NCBI GenBank assembly: GCA_041628815.1
Contig: JBFKOL010000125.1
Span: forward strand, 1 to 10,817
Reading direction: 5' to 3'
DNA length: 10,817 nucleotides
Origin: JBFKOL01 sp041628815
GTDB taxonomy: Bacteria > Bacteroidota > Bacteroidia > Chitinophagales > Saprospiraceae
The notes below the pieces were generated by a model, which worked only from the letters and a program-made list of their open reading frames with translations, was not told the DNA's origin and did not search any database. Positions 1 through 6,318 of this stretch are shown in pieces. Position 1 is the first letter of the stretch, and the number at the start of each line of letters is the position of its first letter. A program made the translations under genes and the position numbers.

Positions 1-554
1 ATGCGGATGCTTATGAAGTCCACTACGGGCCACGGACTTTCATGAAAGTCGTCAAAATGCGGGATGGTGTTCAATGATAAATCATCTGAAGTATCAAAAT
101 TCATCAGGTGCCGGTCCACGAATGCTTCGACAACATTTAGAAGGTGGGTGACACCCATGAATACCCAGGCTAATTCTCTGTTTGATCTTGCATTCTGACG
201 AAGGCTAAAGGCGGTCGAAATATCATTAACAGAACCACATTCCGGTGCAGCTGTCGATTCTATTAATGAAATGTAACAGTTATTCCATTTGTTGTAGGTG
301 TTGATGCGGTCTATTAAAATGTAGCCTACTGTTCCCTCAACTGCCCATACAATAGGAGCCTTCCACCACCGGCCATTGTATATCTGTCCAGCACCGGGAA
401 TTACCAAAGAAAAAAGCGCCGCCTTTCCAGGAGGTCCTTCAAAAACCGTAGTAAACGAACTTTTGCCCTTTTCCTGTTCAACAGGTTTCTCCCCCTGGGC
501 GTACAAAGGCTGAACACCAAGAAAAAATATAGCTATGATCAACCCTTTCACCAT
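1..554 (-). CDS. DUF5683 domain membrane protein, C-terminus beyond window
   Basis: The reading frame is open from an ATG at 554 to the left edge (184 residues seen, no stop). Residues 1-20 look like a cleavable signal peptide (hydrophobic run IIAIFFLGV, ending in YAQ). A linker rich in Lys and Glu follows, then a membrane-associated segment with the motif IPGAGQIYNGRWWKAPIVW at about 52-70 and a hydrophobic stretch to 81. A second hydrophobic patch lies near 129-145, followed by EAFVDRHLMNFD and SDDLSL. The PGxGQxYN-WWK-P pattern and the (D/E)AxVDxHL block are what I know from DUF5683, a family of unknown function often found directly after parB in Bacteroidota. The start codon shares one base with the parB stop (TGATG), so translation is probably coupled. 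Family assignment is confident; function is unknown. In relatives dapB and lepB often follow, which cannot be checked here. Confidence 0.85.
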   Translation of the reverse strand, partial: MVKGLIIAIFFLGVQPLYAQGEKPVEQEKGKSSFTTVFEGPPGKAALFSLVIPGAGQIYNGRWWKAPIVWAVEGTVGYILIDRINTYNKWNNCYISLIESTAAPECGSVNDISTAFSLRQNARSNRELAWVFMGVTHLLNVVEAFVDRHLMNFDTSDDLSLNTIPHFDDFHESPWPVVDFISIR

Positions 555-1444
555 CACACGTCAAGGAGCAGATCCATCAATTCATTCAGGTCACGGTCCG
601 AGGCAAACGGTATCTTTATACTGCCGCTGCCTTGAGAACTTCTTTTTATTTCAACCTTTTTCCCAAGTTTTTCTGAAAGTTGGTCCTGTATTCTCGCAAT
701 TTCGGGGTGAACCTCTCCGGAAGGGATCGATTTATTCTTTTTGCGATAAAGGCCTGACTTCCAACTTTCTGCTTGCCTTACAGATATGCCTTTCCGCAGT
801 ATCAGATCCAATAAATAAACTTGATCTTCAATATGATCAAGTCCGGCAATTACTTTCGCATGTCCCATTGAAATCATCTCTGCCTGTAGAGCCTTTTGGA
901 CAGAAGGAGGCAATTTTAAAATACGCAGATAGTTGGATACCGAACTGCGTTTTTTGCCTAACCGTTCTGACAATGCTTCGTGGGTAAGGCTGCATTCTTC
1001 AATGAGTCGTTGATAGCTCAGGGCTATCTCCACAGGATTCAGGTCGGTACGTTGAATATTTTCTAAAAGGGCCATTTCCAACAACCCCTGATCATCTGAT
1101 TCTTTGATATATGCTGGAATGGCTTTAAGTCCTGCCATTTTTGATGCCCTCCATCTCCGTTCACCTGAGATTATCTGGTACCGTTTACTGCTAAGCCGTC
1201 GGACTGTTATCGGCTGGATAACACCGAATGTTTTTATCGAAGTCGCTAATTCTTTTAAAGCTTCCTCGTTAAATTCGACACGAGGTTGAAAGGGGTTGGC
1301 CTCTATCTTGTCAATGGCGATCTCGAGTGAACCCATAGGCTCTGCCATTGTTTTTCCTTCTTTAACTTCTTTTTCCTGTTTCTCGATGTTGGAAAGCAAA
1401 GCCCGTATGCCTTTTCCCATCTCCTTTCTGTCTGACTTGGCCAT
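554..1444 (-). CDS. parB: ParB/Spo0J chromosome-partitioning protein
   Basis: This is a 296-residue ParB, the centromere (parS)-binding CTPase that spreads on DNA and loads SMC at the origin region. Visible parts: a short N-terminal tail with MGKGIRALLS, the start of ParB-like Arg-rich ends that stimulate ParA; NPFQPR at about 49-55; the CTP-binding signature GERRWRA at about 94-100; ENIQRTDLNPVE at about 128-139; a helix-turn-helix around 152-178 (LTHEALSERLGKKRSSVSNY region); and a C-terminal dimerisation segment ending DLNELMDLLLDV. Length is normal for chromosomal ParB. I chose the ATG at 1444, two bases after the parA stop. An in-frame TTG at 1450 would add only two residues and overlap parA. 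No Shine-Dalgarno is seen, which is usual in Bacteroidota. It lies between parA and the DUF5683 gene, overlapping the latter by one base. Confidence 0.96.
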   Translation of the reverse strand: MAKSDRKEMGKGIRALLSNIEKQEKEVKEGKTMAEPMGSLEIAIDKIEANPFQPRVEFNEEALKELATSIKTFGVIQPITVRRLSSKRYQIISGERRWRASKMAGLKAIPAYIKESDDQGLLEMALLENIQRTDLNPVEIALSYQRLIEECSLTHEALSERLGKKRSSVSNYLRILKLPPSVQKALQAEMISMGHAKVIAGLDHIEDQVYLLDLILRKGISVRQAESWKSGLYRKKNKSIPSGEVHPEIARIQDQLSEKLGKKVEIKRSSQGSGSIKIPFASDRDLNELMDLLLDV

Positions 1445-1446
1445 AA

Positions 1447-2232
1447 TCAAATTTTTATTTGTGCGGGATCGTTGTTGTAGTTGAGAAATTCGTTGGCCAG
1501 GTCGAGAAAGTTAATGGCCCCAGTACTTGTGGCGTCATACATAATTACAGGCTTGCCCACACTCGGAGATTCTCCCACCTTGGAATTCCTGTGAATGATC
1601 GTTTGGAAGATTCTGTCACTAACAATATCATGGATTTCTTCTACCACCATTTTTGCCATACGAAGCCGCTGATCGTACATAGTCAGGAGGATACCTTCAA
1701 TTTCCAGTTTGGGGTTAAAGGCTGATTTGATACCCGCAATGGTTTTTTTCAACTTACCCAGACCGGCAAGTGAAAATATTTCGCATTGGATGGGAATAAT
1801 TACGGAATGTGAAGCTGTAAGAGCATTCACGGTGATCAATCCGAGCGAAGGAAGACAGTCTATCAAGATATAGTCATATCTATCCCGAATTTTTTTTAAG
1901 GCTTTTCTAAGTACATATTCCCTTTTTTCTCTCGTAACCAGTTCAATCTCCGCTCCGACCAAATCTATGCTCGAGGGTACCAGGTCGAGATTGGGAACAG
2001 ATGTCGGAATGATGGCATCAAAGATATTATCGGGATGGATCATACAATCATAGGTACTTATCTCGACATCTTCTTCGCGAACCCCAAGTCCAGATGTCGC
2101 ATTCGCCTGTGGGTCGGCATCCACCAACAATATCTTCTTGTCGAGTATGGCAATAGCAGCAGCCAGGTTTATAGCAGTGGTTGTTTTACCAACACCCCCT
2201 TTCTGGTTAGCAATTGCAATTATCTTTCCCAT
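1447..2232 (-). CDS. parA: ParA/Soj chromosome-partitioning ATPase
   Basis: A 261-residue MinD/ParA-family P-loop ATPase that, with ParB, drives segregation and positioning of the chromosome origin region. The deviant Walker A motif KGGVGKTT is at residues 11-18 with the signature Lys at 11. The Walker A' motif DADPQAN is at 38-44 and the Walker B segment YILIDCLPSLG at 121-131. A basic region around 189-194 (RLRMAK) and SKVGESPSVGKP near 217-228 match ParA family conservation. The protein begins directly at the P loop with no N-terminal helix-turn-helix, so it is the short chromosomal Soj type rather than a plasmid P1-type ParA. It is nine bases downstream of the hydrolase gene and two bases upstream of parB, so one transcript is very likely. 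Confidence 0.97.
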   Translation of the reverse strand: MGKIIAIANQKGGVGKTTTAINLAAAIAILDKKILLVDADPQANATSGLGVREEDVEISTYDCMIHPDNIFDAIIPTSVPNLDLVPSSIDLVGAEIELVTREKREYVLRKALKKIRDRYDYILIDCLPSLGLITVNALTASHSVIIPIQCEIFSLAGLGKLKKTIAGIKSAFNPKLEIEGILLTMYDQRLRMAKMVVEEIHDIVSDRIFQTIIHRNSKVGESPSVGKPVIMYDATSTGAINFLDLANEFLNYNNDPAQIKI

Positions 2233-2241
2233 GCGCTCACA

Positions 2242-2922
2242 CTACATATCTACGGACGACCCTACTTCTAACAAGATCAATTCGAGATCATTCTCTTTAA
2301 AGTCTGTGATGGCTTGTTTTTCATCTATTTCAATGAACCCAAAAGTTCCAAAATGACTTCCAATTATGCGCCGACATTCGATCATTCCTGCAGCTATAAT
2401 TGCATCCTGAACGCCCATTGTAAAATTATCTCCAATGGGCAGAATGGCAAAATCGAGCTTGGGGCAGGTCATGGGAATGAGCTCTAAATCGCGCGTCAAG
2501 GCCGTATCTCCTGCTATATAAAAACAGACATCGTCATCCCAAATGACAAAACCTCCAGGATTGCCGCCATAGGTTCCATCGGGTAGCACGCTGGAGTGAA
2601 TTGCATTTACATACTTGACCGTCCCAAAATCAAATTTCCACTTTCCTCCGTGATTCAAGGGATGCCCTGAAAGTCCTTTGGCACCGTACCATTGCACAAT
2701 TTCATAGTTTGAAATGATGGTTGCCTGATTATTCTCCGCTATTCGCTCAGCATCCTCAACGTGATCCGCGTGACCATGGGTAAGCAAAACGAAATCTGCT
2801 TTGATATCATCGGGATTGAGATGGGCAGCTTTTGGGTTGGATGTGATGAAAGGATCAACGACCAGGAGATGGTCGTTCATGGCAATTTGAAATCCGTTTT
2901 GGCCTAAGAATCTGATTTTCAT
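2242..2922 (-). CDS. UPF0173 family metal-dependent hydrolase
   Basis: A 226-residue metallo-beta-lactamase-fold protein of the UPF0173 type (related to YtkL and to UlaG-like hydrolases). The metal-binding motif HGHADH is at residues 49-54. Further likely ligands are H109 (in NAIHS), D139 (in AGDT) and H190 (in GSHFGT). VDPFIT at 22-27 and LPIGDNFTMG at 161-170 are characteristic of the family. The N-terminal strand reads FLGQNGF where many members have LGHS. Length matches the family. No signal peptide is present, so it is probably cytoplasmic. The physiological substrate of UPF0173 proteins is not established. It is the first gene of the par operon, nine bases before parA, an association I recall from other Bacteroidota genomes. 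The ATG start follows an AT-rich leader with a candidate promoter about 30 bases upstream. Confidence 0.93.
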   Translation of the reverse strand: MKIRFLGQNGFQIAMNDHLLVVDPFITSNPKAAHLNPDDIKADFVLLTHGHADHVEDAERIAENNQATIISNYEIVQWYGAKGLSGHPLNHGGKWKFDFGTVKYVNAIHSSVLPDGTYGGNPGGFVIWDDDVCFYIAGDTALTRDLELIPMTCPKLDFAILPIGDNFTMGVQDAIIAAGMIECRRIIGSHFGTFGFIEIDEKQAITDFKENDLELILLEVGSSVDM

Positions 2923-2953
2923 TACAGTAATTTGTTGGTGGTAAAGGTCGGTG

Positions 2954-2984
2954 CAAAGAACAGTATTTTTGAATCAAAGTCAAA
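2954..2984 (-). promoter_or_regulatory. Candidate Bacteroidota-type promoter for the hydrolase-par operon
   Basis: On the minus strand, TTTG (2984-2981) is followed by exactly 19 bases and then GTTCTTTG (2961-2954). The Bacteroidota sigma-ABfr consensus is TTTG, about 19 bases, then TAnnTTTG. The downstream TTTG half of the -7 box is perfect, but GT replaces TA. Transcription would begin roughly 25 bases before the hydrolase start at 2922. Found by eye only. Confidence 0.35.
2964..2971 (+). promoter_or_regulatory. Candidate -7 box for the small secreted protein gene
   Basis: TATTTTTG is a perfect match to the Bacteroidota -7 consensus TAnnTTTG. No TTTG or TTG lies at the expected 19-base spacing upstream; the nearest is 26 bases away, so the -33 half is weak or missing. 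It would give a leader of about 65 bases before the start at 3044. It lies only two bases from the opposed -7 box of the par operon. Confidence 0.3.
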
Positions 2985-3043
2985 GATTGGTCACCTTGAT
3001 TTATGTAACTATCGCATTTCACCATCTCAATACAAAAGCCAAA

Positions 3044-3451
3044 ATGATCAGGATACTTGCACTTGTGCTGTTTGTTGTACAGCTTGCTCATACGAATGCT
3101 CAAATTGCAACAATAAACGAACAGTTCGGGGATGTCTACGGTACAATGTGCGGGATCGCAGGCTTGGCTCCACCAAGCAGGATACTAATCGAAGAACTCA
3201 TCTCAGAAAAAAATATCGATGCCATTGACCAATGGTTGAAAAGTCCTCTATCGGAAAGAAATGTCTATGCAGCTGAAGCCGTTTTAAGACTGAGAGATAA
3301 GGGGGTTGAAATTCCTTCGGAAATTATGGATATAATCGAAGGGCTACAGGTGTCCGACCGTCAGATTTCTACCTGTAACGGATGCATTTATTCCAAAAGA
3401 AAGATATCCGCTGTTCTTAAAGAAATACAAAAGTTGACAGAGATCAGATAA
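3044..3451 (+). CDS. Small secreted protein with a C-terminal CxxC motif, function unknown
   Basis: A 135-residue protein. I chose the ATG at 3044 because it places a clean Sec signal peptide at the N-terminus (MIRILALVLFVVQLAHTNAQ, likely cut after Ala19); a longer reading from a GTG at 2951 would bury that signal. The mature part is mostly helical, with a block around residues 45-77 (ILIEELISEKNIDAIDQWL, then LSERNVYAAEAVLRL) that resembles a single HEAT-like helical repeat. Near residue 110 there is STCNGCIY, a CxxC pair that could form a disulphide or bind metal in the periplasm. It resembles small Bacteroidota hypothetical proteins with a C-x-G-C ending that I recall but cannot check here. 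No function is known to me. It is divergent from the par operon and 52 bases upstream of the CBS module, on the same strand. Confidence 0.75.
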   Translation: MIRILALVLFVVQLAHTNAQIATINEQFGDVYGTMCGIAGLAPPSRILIEELISEKNIDAIDQWLKSPLSERNVYAAEAVLRLRDKGVEIPSEIMDIIEGLQVSDRQISTCNGCIYSKRKISAVLKEIQKLTEIR

Positions 3452-3503
3452 TTTCATGATCGCAGTCACACGACAGATCACGTCTCTGGCCTATTATTGA
3501 GGC

Positions 3504-3935
3504 ATGATCTATACTAAACTTAAACAGGTGATGACAGCTAATCCGCTGTCGATTTCCACTGAAGATACCGTTGATGTCGCTTATGAGATGTTGGAAACCC
3601 ACGGTTTCCATCATTTACCCGTTACCAACGAAGACGGCCACCTCAAGGGTATAATCAGTAAGCAGGATTTGATCAATCTGTCTCATGGGCGTACCTTATT
3701 TGCTGTAGGCAATCGTGAATCTATAAACAAAACTATATTTAGGTCATTGCGGGTAAAAGATATCATGACCACCGATGTTAAGTTGCTTGGGCCCGATGCG
3801 ACCATTGGAGATGCGATGGAATTGTTCAAAATCAATATCTTTCATGCCATTCCCATTGTTAAAAATGAGCAACTGGTGGGAATTGTTTCTACCTATGATC
3901 TACTTATTTACGCCTATGGCAACGGAAAAAAATAA
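3504..3935 (+). CDS. Stand-alone CBS-pair protein
   Basis: A 143-residue protein made almost entirely of two CBS domains (about residues 8-60 and 84-137), which normally pack as a Bateman module that binds adenosine-containing ligands such as AMP, ATP or SAM. Both copies keep the expected motifs: VMTANPLSI then GIISKQD (49-55), and IMTTDVKLL then GIVSTYD (126-132). The Asp in the last motif usually contacts the ligand ribose. No membrane segment or catalytic domain is present, so it is a cytoplasmic sensor or regulatory subunit. The stop is two bases before the start of the GCS2-CBS gene, strongly suggesting co-translation and perhaps a physical partnership. It looks like a paralogue of the CBS protein at 5855-6256. 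An IMP-dehydrogenase-like or transporter-linked role is not supported by any neighbour. Confidence 0.9.
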   Translation: MIYTKLKQVMTANPLSISTEDTVDVAYEMLETHGFHHLPVTNEDGHLKGIISKQDLINLSHGRTLFAVGNRESINKTIFRSLRVKDIMTTDVKLLGPDATIGDAMELFKINIFHAIPIVKNEQLVGIVSTYDLLIYAYGNGKK

Positions 3936-3937
3936 AC

Positions 3938-5824
3938 ATGGGTGATCTCAGAGTATCGGGTGTTGAGAGCCCTGCTGAATTACGGGCCTTTTATTTATCA
4001 GTCCTCGACGATCTCGATACGCTCGACACCATGATTAGGGAAGGCATGATCGATGACGGGACGATGCATATCGGTGCAGAACAGGAGCTGTGTATAGTCG
4101 ATGAGGATTGCAGACCGTCTAAAAAAGGACCTGAAATACTGGATGTCATACCATTCTCTCAATACACCAATGAGCTTGGGATATTTAACCTGGAGATAAA
4201 CCTCGATCCATATCCCTTGGAAGGGTTGTGTTTTGATATGGTCCAGACCGAACTGGAACAACTACTAGACAAGGGAGAGCGATACGCCATTGAGAGCAAC
4301 GGCAGGTTTCTTTTAACGGGTGTTCTTCCCACACTACAAAAGAAAAATCTCGACTTTGCCTACATCACTCCACAACCGCGTTATAAGCTCTTGAGCGAAA
4401 CACTCCTCAGGATTAGGGGTAATGATTTCCAGGTTTACCTTCAAGGTGTAGATGAAATCAACAGCACGCTTGACTCTGTCCTTTATGAAGCCTGCAATAC
4501 CAGTTTCCAGCTACACTTGCAGGTAAGGCCTCAATCCTTTGTAGAGCAGTACAACTGGTCACAGATGATCGCCGGACCAATGATGTCAGCATGTGTAAAC
4601 TCGCCCATACTATTTGGTAGGGAATTATGGGCCGAAACGCGAATTGCGCTGTTTAAGCAAAGTCTCGATACCAGAACATTTAGCAATCACATTCGAACAC
4701 AAATGCCCAGGGTTAGCTTTGGGAAAGACTGGATAAAAAATTCATTTTCAGATATTTATAAAGACCAGGTGAGCCGATTTCCGGTCCTTCTTCAAAAAAA
4801 GGGTGTTCCGAGTTCATCAGAGATCTTTGAAAGAGGTGAAGTACCCAAGCTTCCGTATTTACTTCTGCACAGTGGTACGACCTATAGCTGGAATCGTCCT
4901 TGCTACGGTTCTGGCGGAAAAAAGCCCCACATAAGGATCGAGTGCCGCTATTTGCCTGCAGGCCCAAGTGTGCCTGATGAAATGGCGAATTTCGCCTTTT
5001 GGGTCGGGTTGATGAAAGCTATGCCAGAAAGTGCCAAGAAACTGCCCGATACGGTAGATTTTAAAATGGCCCGTGGAAATTTCATCAAGGCGGCCAGATA
5101 TGGTTTAGAAACCGTTCACGACTGGTATGGCGAAAAAATACCTGCTCAACTCCTGATCCTGGATAAGTTGATGCCAATGGCTGAGCAGGGCCTTAAAAAA
5201 AGTGGAGTTAACAGCGGTAGTATTGAGCGATATTTGAACATCATACAAAACAGGGTGGAATCCTACCAAACGGGTGCTTCCTGGCAGATCAGGAACTTCC
5301 GCCGGTTGAGGGAGCGCTACTCCAAGATCCAGGCTGCCCAAGTTCTCACAGAATATATGGTCCACCATAGAAATGATGCAGTGCATTTGTGGAAAGATAT
5401 TTCTGTGGCAAAGTATCACAAAGTCACTGATATGAATAAAAGTGTCATGTCTTGCCTGAGTGGAGATCTGATTACCTTGAAAGACGACGTGCCCATTGCC
5501 TTGGCAAGAAAAATCATGCACTGGAAGGGTATCAACCATATCATAGTGGAAAACAGGAACAACCAACTGAATGGTGTCCTTAGCTCTGCCGATCTGCCGG
5601 ATCATACCGACATTGAGAAAAATGGCAACCCTATCAGCTCTATCATGTCACGGAATGTCATCAGTATATCAATTGACGAAACACCAGAACGGGCATGGCA
5701 AATCATGAGACAAAACAAGGTACGATGTCTTCCCGTTTTGGAAGGCAAGGAGTTAGTTGGGATAGTAACAAGCAATGATTTAATGCGTTGTGATATTGTG
5801 AATCATAACGATGCGACACAATGA
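3938..5824 (+). CDS. GCS2-family carboxylate-amine ligase fused to two CBS domains
   Basis: A 628-residue fusion. Residues about 42-480 belong to the glutamate-cysteine ligase family 2 (GCS2/YbdK-like, glutamine-synthetase fold), which joins a carboxylate to an amine using ATP. Supporting motifs: GAEQEL at 46-51 with two acidic residues in the position of the metal ligands, NLEINLDPYPLEG at 84-96, EACNTSFQLHLQV at 184-196, and HIRIECRYLPAGPSV at 331-345. Residues about 500-555 and 562-620 are two CBS domains with GVLSSAD and GIVTSND motifs, so nucleotide control of the ligase is plausible. The protein is cytoplasmic with no signal peptide. The start ATG at 3938 is two bases after the preceding CBS gene. 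No glutathione synthetase is visible here, and GCS2 proteins of this branch are often not true GshA enzymes, so the product amide is unknown. Domain assignment is confident; substrate is not. Confidence 0.88.
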   Translation: MGDLRVSGVESPAELRAFYLSVLDDLDTLDTMIREGMIDDGTMHIGAEQELCIVDEDCRPSKKGPEILDVIPFSQYTNELGIFNLEINLDPYPLEGLCFDMVQTELEQLLDKGERYAIESNGRFLLTGVLPTLQKKNLDFAYITPQPRYKLLSETLLRIRGNDFQVYLQGVDEINSTLDSVLYEACNTSFQLHLQVRPQSFVEQYNWSQMIAGPMMSACVNSPILFGRELWAETRIALFKQSLDTRTFSNHIRTQMPRVSFGKDWIKNSFSDIYKDQVSRFPVLLQKKGVPSSSEIFERGEVPKLPYLLLHSGTTYSWNRPCYGSGGKKPHIRIECRYLPAGPSVPDEMANFAFWVGLMKAMPESAKKLPDTVDFKMARGNFIKAARYGLETVHDWYGEKIPAQLLILDKLMPMAEQGLKKSGVNSGSIERYLNIIQNRVESYQTGASWQIRNFRRLRERYSKIQAAQVLTEYMVHHRNDAVHLWKDISVAKYHKVTDMNKSVMSCLSGDLITLKDDVPIALARKIMHWKGINHIIVENRNNQLNGVLSSADLPDHTDIEKNGNPISSIMSRNVISISIDETPERAWQIMRQNKVRCLPVLEGKELVGIVTSNDLMRCDIVNHNDATQ

Positions 5825-5854
5825 AACCGACAAAATTTTAAAAATCAATGACCT

Positions 5855-6256
5855 ATGAATTTTGAGAGAAAAGTTTCTGACCTGATGACCAAAGAGGTCA
5901 TTTATGTCCATAAAGAAGATAGGATGGGTAAAATTCTCGAAATCCTGCAAACTGAAAGAATCCATCACATTCTGGTAAAAGATAAGAATAAACTCGTGGG
6001 AGTTATCAGCCAGGCTGATGTCCTCAAACTGTACGAGAAAAGGCATAGGGATAAAGATCAATCCGATCTGACTGCCATTAAAGCACACGATATTATGACG
6101 GCCAATCCTCTGACCATTGAATCCGAGGATACGGTAGGGCTGGCAGCAGATATATTCCTGACCAACAAGTTGCACTCACTTCCCGTGGTGGATGATGGAG
6201 ACTTGGTGGGTATTGTAACCAGTCACGACTTACTGAAGTACGCATACTACTTATAA
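5855..6256 (+). CDS. Second stand-alone CBS-pair protein
   Basis: A 133-residue cytoplasmic protein with two CBS domains (about residues 8-60 and 77-131). The ligand motifs are intact: LMTKEVIYV with GVISQAD (49-55), and IMTANPLTIESEDTV with GIVTSHD (119-125). The segment IMTANPLTIESEDTV closely matches VMTANPLSISTEDTV of the first CBS protein, and both end in a DLL-x-YAY tail, so the two probably arose by duplication. It starts 30 bases after the GCS2-CBS stop on the same strand and is probably the third gene of the module. The ATG at 5855 is preferred; an ATG at 5850 is out of frame and closes after five codons. Role as a nucleotide sensor or ligase partner is inferred from context. Confidence 0.88.
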   Translation: MNFERKVSDLMTKEVIYVHKEDRMGKILEILQTERIHHILVKDKNKLVGVISQADVLKLYEKRHRDKDQSDLTAIKAHDIMTANPLTIESEDTVGLAADIFLTNKLHSLPVVDDGDLVGIVTSHDLLKYAYYL

Positions 6257-6318
6257 AACCAGCTTCCTGTGCCAGGTTTGGCATTAAAAATCTACTTTGC
6301 CACTATGAATTGCAAAGT

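Noticed and set aside
535..987. A 150-residue plus-strand open frame across parB.
   Set aside because: It lies antisense to a clearly conserved parB, and its translation shows no recognisable domain or motif.
3489..3498. TATTATTG before the first CBS gene, considered as a -7 box.
   Set aside because: One mismatch to TAnnTTTG, no TTTG or TTG at the expected upstream spacing, and it is too close to the start codon at 3504.
5105..5605. A 166-residue minus-strand open frame within the GCS2-CBS gene.
   Set aside because: Antisense shadow of a well-supported coding region with no domain signal.
6257..6282. AAACC and GGTTT arms after the third CBS gene, considered as a terminator.
   Set aside because: Only five base pairs with a long loop and no following T-run.
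6270..6304. TACTTTG with an upstream TTTG, considered as a promoter for the binding lipoprotein gene.
   Set aside because: The -7 box has one base too few between TA and TTTG, and the two TTTG elements are about 15 bases apart instead of about 23.
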